Source of the DNA: Trichomonas tenax | Lineage: Eukaryota > Parabasalia > Trichomonadida > Trichomonadidae | Length of the DNA stretch: 23,337 nt | Direction of reading: 5' to 3' | Assembly (NCBI GenBank): GCA_023091735.1 | Contig: JALKBU010000823.1 | Coordinates: 1 to 23,337, forward strand | In this document: one piece after another, positions 18,425 to 23,337 of the stretch | Position numbering within the stretch: position 1 is the stretch's first letter | Layout of the letters: the number at the start of each line of letters is the position of its first letter | The notes under the pieces: model-generated | Told to the model about the DNA's origin: nothing | Databases searched by the model: none | The model's input: the letters and a program-made list of their open reading frames with translations, nothing else | Program-made: the position numbers and the translations under genes

Positions 18425-18941
18425 ATGCTGTTTTTCTGTTATATTAAAAATAATACAATATATAGATTATCTATTTAATTTCCTTTCTAAATATCAAGAA
18501 ATATTGCGATCTTTCCCGTAATATTTTTTTGCTTGAAATATTTATTCTCTAATATTTTGCCAATATATATAAAATATACTGTTTCTCCTCCTAAAATAAT
18601 CATACATGAACTTTAAATTAGATTTTGTTGTTAAATATTTTGATTTTATCTCAATCATTGCATTTCACTATAATCATTCTAAAATAATATTTCTATTCTC
18701 ATCTATTGTAATATTTCTTATTTATCCAAGTGGAATAAAATATCTTAATTAAATTTGAAAATATCAATATAGAAAAATAATATTTTCTTTCGCTACTATT
18801 AACTTTTTCAGCCTTAGAATTTAAGAATTACATTCAATTTAGCACTCAAAAATTAATGCTTTTCTCCTGTTTCATGATGGTAATTTGGATTGGTGGTAAA
18901 TTTATAAAGTAGGGGATAATATAAAATAAGAGGGAATAAAA
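18425..18941. other. AT-rich divergent intergenic region
   Basis: No coding frame is visible. It separates the divergent CARMIL-like and glycine-rich genes. The word TAATATTT/AATATTTCT recurs several times (around 18521, 18550, 18688, 18711), possibly only reflecting base composition. Confidence 0.4.
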
Positions 18942-18946
18942 TCATA
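18942..18946 (+). promoter_or_regulatory. Candidate Inr of the glycine-rich gene
   Basis: TCATA fits TCA(+1)Py(T/A). Its +1 A at 18944 is 20 nt before the TTG codon at 18964, where an ATG would be expected. Confidence 0.35.
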
Positions 18947-18963
18947 AATTCGTTTTTTGTCGA

Positions 18964-19932
18964 TTGATCAGTCCCAGTTATACTGGGAATGGCGTCGGCA
19001 GTTCTAACATCAGTTTATATGACCACCAAGTCGTTTTCGGATATCCTTGTGGCGATTCCACAGAAGAATGCGCTCCATACATCGCTGATCTCAGTCCTGG
19101 CTCATATTTGTTTGAAGCGTGGGGATCAGTTGGCCAAAATTGGATGCAGGTAACAAAACCTGGTCTTGGCGGATATGCTAAAGGAATCCTAAATCTAAAA
19201 TCATCGCTGAGAATTTATATATACGTTGGATCAATAGCCAAATTCAATTCTTATGTTGGAAGCTATATTCAGATTATCAGAGGAGGCGGGTCCACAGACG
19301 TAAGACTTAATGCCTCTAATTTGCTCGCTTGGAATGACCCAACATCGCTAAGATCACGAATCCTTGTTGCCGCAGGTGGAGGAGGAATCAATGGTGATCG
19401 TGGCTATTCTGATTGTAATGCGAACTACCAAATTTGCGAAAATTATATAACCACTGGTGGAACACAGACATCGGGGGGAACTGCGACACCAAAAGTTCTG
19501 TTCTCAGGAAATCAACATAATGGATTGAATGGATTGTTTGGTATTGCTCCATCATCGAGTGTAGCTGATATGGGCGGAATGGGAGGAAATGGCTACTACA
19601 GTGGCGCCTCTTTTGAATATTCTGGTGCAGGCGGCGGAGGTAGTTCATTCATTTCCGGCCATCCTAACTGCATTGCACTTGCAAGCGACAGAGATGAAAC
19701 ACCTGGCACATCTTCCATTCATTATTCGGGTGTTTACTTTACTTCAACAGGTACAACATCCGGAAATAACACGATGCCACTATACTACTCACCAGGCGCT
19801 CATGGCATTGGCAACAATGGACGTGGTGCCCTTAGAATAACTATACTTACAAACATTATTTCATGCAATGTACAAAATCCAACAAAACTTTCATACATTA
19901 TACAAGCTTTGATTCAATTAATTGATTCATAA
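18964..19932 (+). CDS. Glycine-rich (ALK/LTK-like) domain protein, no ATG start
   Basis: A 322-codon uninterrupted frame. It begins FGYPCGDSTEECAPYIADL and GSYLFEAWGSVGQNW, then GGYAKG, IYIYVG, SRILVAAGGGG, a Gly-rich middle, and GAGGGGSSFISGHPNC. This is the order of the glycine-rich domain found in ALK/LTK receptors and in large trichomonad surface-protein families. The frame opens after a TAA at 18937 but has no ATG before the domain. The position that fits the upstream Inr is TTG (18964), and the first internal ATG (19144) would remove the domain's N-terminus. There is also no signal peptide, and no transmembrane segment follows the domain. It is therefore either a recently decayed gene (ATG to TTG), 5'-truncated, or started in an unusual way. 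TAAA overlaps the stop. Confidence 0.6.
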   Translation: MISPSYTGNGVGSSNISLYDHQVVFGYPCGDSTEECAPYIADLSPGSYLFEAWGSVGQNWMQVTKPGLGGYAKGILNLKSSLRIYIYVGSIAKFNSYVGSYIQIIRGGGSTDVRLNASNLLAWNDPTSLRSRILVAAGGGGINGDRGYSDCNANYQICENYITTGGTQTSGGTATPKVLFSGNQHNGLNGLFGIAPSSSVADMGGMGGNGYYSGASFEYSGAGGGGSSFISGHPNCIALASDRDETPGTSSIHYSGVYFTSTGTTSGNNTMPLYYSPGAHGIGNNGRGALRITILTNIISCNVQNPTKLSYIIQALIQLIDS

Positions 19933-19984
19933 ACACTAAACTTGAGAAATACAATTATCACATTTAATAAAGTATAATTACACT

Positions 19985-20275
19985 AAAGCACTATAAATAT
20001 TTGATATACAGTTCTCTTGTCATATTCATTGAATGCGTAGTTATTTTAAAAGAATCACTTTTATAGACAGATCTAGTGGCATATGTAAATACTTTCGCAT
20101 GTTGCACCATATGAATGAGTATATTGCATATCTTGAAACACAACATCATGCGATGGTTTCTTAAGATTTGTTGAGCAACTGTATATATTGATGTGAATTT
20201 GAGATGATTTTGGTAAAGAAAATGTTGCATTTCCGAATGAAACAACGCTTGAAATGTTTTAATTAGATAATACAT
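19985..20275 (-). pseudogene. Coding-like remnant of unknown family
   Basis: On the minus strand one frame reads like protein from about 20250 to 20080 (SFGNATFSLPKSSQIHI, NIYSCSTNLKKPSHDVVFQD, MQYTHSYGATCESIYI) before stops. The sense then seems to continue in another frame (TYATRSVYKSDSFKITTHS). This suggests a frameshifted fragment of a larger, perhaps surface, protein. A second minus-strand frame is open over the whole span for 94 codons but has a less natural composition. No start, promoter or family is recognised. Confidence 0.3.
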
Positions 20276-20361
20276 GATTTTCTATTCCTTTACAAGCAAA
20301 TGCAAATATTTATATTGATTTGATTTATAACATTAACTCAACTCAATTTTTTCTGGTATTG

Positions 20362-21542
20362 TTATCGACGGAGCCGAAGAAGAATAAATCTAATTGGTGT
20401 TGTGTCATCATCTACTGCATGTTTTGGATCTGCGCCATTCGAATACAAGTATTTGACAACATCGAGATGGCCATTATATGATGCAGCCATAATGCATGAA
20501 GCACCATCTTGGTTCTTTGAGTTGACAGAACATCCAACAGATGCCAAATATTTGACAACGTCGAGATGACCATTGAGGGATGCAATGAAAATTGGGCTGA
20601 AATCATTTTTATTGATTGAATTTGGATCTGCGCCTTTCGAATATAAATATTTGACAACATCCAGATGGCCATTTTCTGATGCAGAAAATATGCATGAAAT
20701 ATCATTATTGTCCTTCGAGTTGACGGAACATCCAACAGATTCTAAAAATTTGACAACGTCAAGATGGCCATTATGGGATGAAATGTAAATTGGTGTGAAG
20801 CCATCATTGTTGTCTGAATTTGGATCTGCACCTTTCGAATATAAATATTTGACAATATCCAGATGGCCATTTTCTGATGCAGAAAATATGTATGAAAAAC
20901 CATCGTTGCTCTTCGAGTTGACGGAACATCCAATAATCCAACAGATGCCAAATATTTGACAACTTCGAGATGGCCATTGAATGATGAAATGCTAATTGGA
21001 GTTACGCCATCTGAACGAACAAAATTTTTGTCAAAACCAAATGCGAGAAGGAACTGAATGAGTAAAAGATTACCACTAAACGCCGCATTCGATCTTTTTT
21101 GAGTTACAGCCTTAACATTGCAGTTGCAGTTGATTAAAGTCTTCACAAGATCATAGTTGCCTTTGAAGCACGATTGAAGAAATATTGTATCACCGAGATC
21201 ATCTCGAACTTCGCTGAGTCCGATTTTGCATGCAATACGAATAGCATTGATGTTTCCTTTTTCCTGTTGTTCTTCAAAGAAGTGATAAACTTCTTCAATG
21301 TTAGAAAATTGGAAGTTTCGCATGCACTCTTCTGGTGTTAAAACTTTCAGTTGAGGGAGTAAATATTCATAAAATTTGCTGCATGATTCTGATTTTGATT
21401 GATTTGAATTTTGTGAAAGACCAGACCTATTTTCTTCAAGTTTCTTGGGTTTCGCTTCATCGTCATCATGAGTAGTATTCAGTTCAGAGATCTTATTTTC
21501 GAGTTTGGTGATTTTCTTTTCAAGATTCTTGATACGATCCAT
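20362..21542 (-). pseudogene. Ankyrin-repeat gene with one frameshifting 8-bp insertion
   Basis: The start ATG at 21542 has an Inr 18 nt upstream. The N-terminus is a short coiled coil (residues 1-20, LEKKITKLENKISELN), then a linker and a helical DUF3447-like part. Ankyrin units start near residue 112 (FLQSCFKGNYDLVKTLINC) and include TPISISSFNGHLEVVKYLASVG. There the frame is broken by eight extra bases at 20932-20939; unshifted reading ends at 20742. Past the insertion, the ankyrin frame is perfectly open down to the TAA at 20362, giving about six more units. With a single lesion in an otherwise clean gene, this is a very recent pseudogene, an assembly error, or an expressed truncated allele. 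Ankyrin proteins bind protein partners; no partner is indicated. Confidence 0.7.
20400..20940 (-). repeat. 198-bp tandem repeat encoding paired ankyrin units
   Basis: The string cttcgagttgacggaaca starts at 20911 and 20713, and a near copy starts at 20515: exactly 198 bp apart each time. Each unit encodes two alternating ankyrin repeats, type A (GCSVNSK...NGHLDVVKYLYSK) and type B (GADPNS...NGHLDVVKYLASV). High nucleotide identity between units indicates recent duplication or homogenisation. Confidence 0.85.
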
Positions 21543-21557
21543 ATAATATAAAAAATG

Positions 21558-21562
21558 TGTGA
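21558..21562 (-). promoter_or_regulatory. Inr of the frameshifted ankyrin gene
   Basis: The minus strand reads TCACA, with the +1 A at 21560, 18 nt before the ATG at 21542. Confidence 0.5.
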
Positions 21563-21620
21563 ATTTTTATTCTGTTTAAGGTTCCTCTTGACGGTTTTTG
21601 TGCATTGTGCATTCCCTAAA

Positions 21621-21640
21621 TTTGCGCAAAAATGCGCAAA
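21621..21640. promoter_or_regulatory. Perfect TTTGCGCA/TGCGCAAA inverted repeat
   Basis: Two 8-bp half-sites around an AAAA spacer, with a further GCGCGGG at 21653-21659. CpG-rich words are rare in this AT-rich DNA. It lies about 60-80 bp upstream of the Inr of the ankyrin gene and resembles an E2F/DP-type site (TTTSSCGC). Factor identity is conjecture. Confidence 0.35.
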
Positions 21641-21808
21641 GTATTCAATATTGCGCGGGTTTGACGTGTATATTTAATTAGATATTTTGAGGTTTAATTC
21701 CACTAATTTACAACTTCGTATTACTAAATATTATATTGACACATAATAGTTATATATTTGTACTAAAAGCATGTTTCTATCATATTCCTGTCTGGAGATA
21801 TGCACGCC

Positions 21809-23086
21809 CTATATTTGTTGATTTAATCTTTTGATGATTGGTTTGGATTCATTTTGAATTGCGTATGCCATTGCATCATTTCCTTTACTATCTTTAATTG
21901 ATATATCAGCACCATTTTGTAACAGGAAGTCAACAATCTGAAGGTTGTTGGCAATAACCGCATAAATCAAAGCAGTTTTATTCGCAGAATTCACTCGATT
22001 GATATCGGGGTGATACTTCATGATCAATTCAACAGCTTCAAAACTATTAACACTGCAAGAAAGCATCAATAAGCTTAAATCAGAATGACTGAATGCATTT
22101 GGATCAGCACCGTGTTCAAGTAACTTCTGAAGAATATCCATTCTGTAATTATAAATGCAGATGATAACATGTAGATTTTGCCTTTGCAACTTAATGTTGA
22201 TGTCTGGTTTATTTTCAAGAATGTAATCGATAATTGGAACAAAGCCACAATCAACAGCTGCATTTAATGCTGTATTGTCCTTTGGATCTATGTAATTTAT
22301 ATCATTCACATCACAAAGTTTGTAGAAAAAGCAAAACAAATTATATGATTCTAAACAATCTGAATATGAGAAATTGAAGTCGTATTTCGAAAGAATATAA
22401 AAGAATCCTTCATTTCTATGCCATCGATTACAATTTAATAAGCAATTCTTTGTTGCAGAAAAAATTTGCTCGCAAATATGAATAATTTCAAAATCATTTC
22501 CAATAAAAGCTTTTTCTAATGTATGAACACTGAGTTGAGCCCTGTTAACGTAAAGGAACTTGAAACATTTAACTGCGCCATACTTTGCAGCCATATCAAC
22601 CAATTTTTCGAAAGAAACCATGCAATTGAAATCAAAATTCATCCCTGATGATATTTCGCGTAATTCTTCTAAGTTGTCCCAGAATAATGCATGATTTATA
22701 GTGTTTTTAGAAAATATTTCGCAAAATTCTTCTTCTGTTTTGTTAGGAACTGAATTCGAAAGTGATCCTGATAATATTCCATTGTTTATTAAAATTGATC
22801 CAAGTTCATAGCACGAAAACGCAATTTCTGTCGATAATTTTAATTCTTCAAAAAGAAATTTGCACAAATGCACATAAATCTTTAATTTATGAAGTCGATG
22901 GCTTGCAATTTTATTGACAATGTGTATTATATCGTTCTCTTTAAAGTTATAATTATTGATGCCCAATTTTATTAACGTAACAATGTCCTGAATCTTTTCC
23001 TCTGCGATGTCCCATATGCTTTCTGTCACATTGATATAGTATTGGAGATTTTCTGGAAGACTCGATATAAATGAGCCATCCGCCAT
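21809..23086 (-). CDS. DUF3447-like/ankyrin-repeat protein
   Basis: 425 residues, intact. Residues about 10-170 form an alpha-helical N-terminal region typical of trichomonad ankyrin proteins. Then comes a DUF3447-like part (MAAKYGAVKCFKFLYVNRAQLSVHTLEKAFIGNDFEIIHICE, about 165-210). Canonical ankyrin units run from about 267 to the end (NTALNAAVDCGFVPIIDYIL, MDILQKLLEHGADPN, KTALIYAVIANNLQIVDFLL, NGADISIKDSKGNDAMAYA). There is no signal peptide or membrane segment. It is probably a cytoplasmic protein-binding adaptor; no specific partner can be inferred. An Inr 11 nt upstream supports the start. It lies in the same orientation as the frameshifted ankyrin gene downstream but is only distantly similar to it, so the two are not a recent tandem duplication. 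Confidence 0.8.
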   Translation of the reverse strand: MADGSFISSLPENLQYYINVTESIWDIAEEKIQDIVTLIKLGINNYNFKENDIIHIVNKIASHRLHKLKIYVHLCKFLFEELKLSTEIAFSCYELGSILINNGILSGSLSNSVPNKTEEEFCEIFSKNTINHALFWDNLEELREISSGMNFDFNCMVSFEKLVDMAAKYGAVKCFKFLYVNRAQLSVHTLEKAFIGNDFEIIHICEQIFSATKNCLLNCNRWHRNEGFFYILSKYDFNFSYSDCLESYNLFCFFYKLCDVNDINYIDPKDNTALNAAVDCGFVPIIDYILENKPDINIKLQRQNLHVIICIYNYRMDILQKLLEHGADPNAFSHSDLSLLMLSCSVNSFEAVELIMKYHPDINRVNSANKTALIYAVIANNLQIVDFLLQNGADISIKDSKGNDAMAYAIQNESKPIIKRLNQQI

Positions 23087-23094
23087 TTTCTCAA

Positions 23095-23099
23095 AATGA
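23095..23099 (-). promoter_or_regulatory. Inr of the DUF3447-like/ankyrin gene
   Basis: The minus strand reads TCATT, with the +1 A at 23097, 11 nt before the ATG at 23086. The region beyond it to the window end shows no gene. It holds CCCGCG (23240-23245) and the perfect palindrome GAAAGTACTTTC (23286-23297). Confidence 0.6.
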
Positions 23100-23337
23100 G
23101 CTATGCCTTAGATCTTGATCATTAATCTTGATATTTTTGAAATTTTATGATATTGATGTGTATTACAAGCCATTACTTATTGATATCATTCAAAATTCCT
23201 ATTAAAACATAGGCAGTATTTTTCCTTCTGCGGTGTAGTCCCGCGACCTTCATAACTTTTTATCTGATCAATATTTTTTCGATTTGAAAGTACTTTCATG
23301 TACTTATTGATAGTTGTCTATCCAGTGGTATAAGTGG

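Noticed and set aside
20412..20735. 107-codon minus-strand ORF in the ankyrin array
   Set aside because: It is the wrong frame of the 198-bp repeats; the ankyrin frame is open across the same stretch.

Overview
This is about 23 kb of AT-rich nuclear DNA from a protist, most likely a trichomonad (Parabasalia; a Tritrichomonas or Trichomonas species). The grounds are these. Long open frames lack introns. Several genes have an ATG 8-18 nt behind a TCA(C/T)(T/A) initiator, the known trichomonad Inr. TAAA overlaps two stop codons, as in the trichomonad poly(A) signal. The gene families are also typical: DUF3447-like/ankyrin proteins, glycine-rich ALK/LTK-like proteins, BTB-like N-termini and polytopic membrane proteins. 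The species is inferred from style, not from a database match.

Layout. 1-1138 is non-coding, with a GC-rich block (about 61-240) and a cluster of a TTTTGACATGTAAA-like motif. 1139-5941 (+) encodes a 1600-residue protein: WD40-type propeller region, long charged linker, then 13 copies of a 25-residue G-[FY]-[YID]-D-x-x-G-K-F repeat. 5984-6766 (-) is a frameshifted polytopic membrane protein gene that keeps its Inr. 7382-8283 (+) is a broken coiled-coil/ankyrin gene. 8308-9330 (-) is an intact polytopic membrane protein gene. 9400-11200 is non-coding or decayed and contains an 83-bp inverted repeat pair (10156-10238 and 11089-11171, about 78% identical by eye), whose right arm ends 42 bp before the next gene.

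11214-15557 (+) encodes a BTB-like, multi-GAF protein with a C-terminal cyclic-nucleotide phosphodiesterase fold that has lost most catalytic residues. Facing it, 76 bp away, 15634-18414 (-) encodes a CARMIL-like protein: PH-like region, leucine-rich repeats, and a disordered tail with a possible capping-protein motif and an acidic-Trp end. 18964-19932 (+) is a glycine-rich-domain frame without an ATG. 20362-21542 (-) is an ankyrin gene with a 198-bp tandem repeat and one 8-bp frameshifting insertion. 21809-23086 (-) is an intact DUF3447-like/ankyrin gene.

There is no operon logic: each gene appears to have its own initiator. The large genes look like signalling and cytoskeleton scaffolds. 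The stretches between them (about 5.9-10.5 kb and 18.9-21.5 kb) are filled with members of expanded families in various states of decay. No rRNA, tRNA or CRISPR array was recognised.
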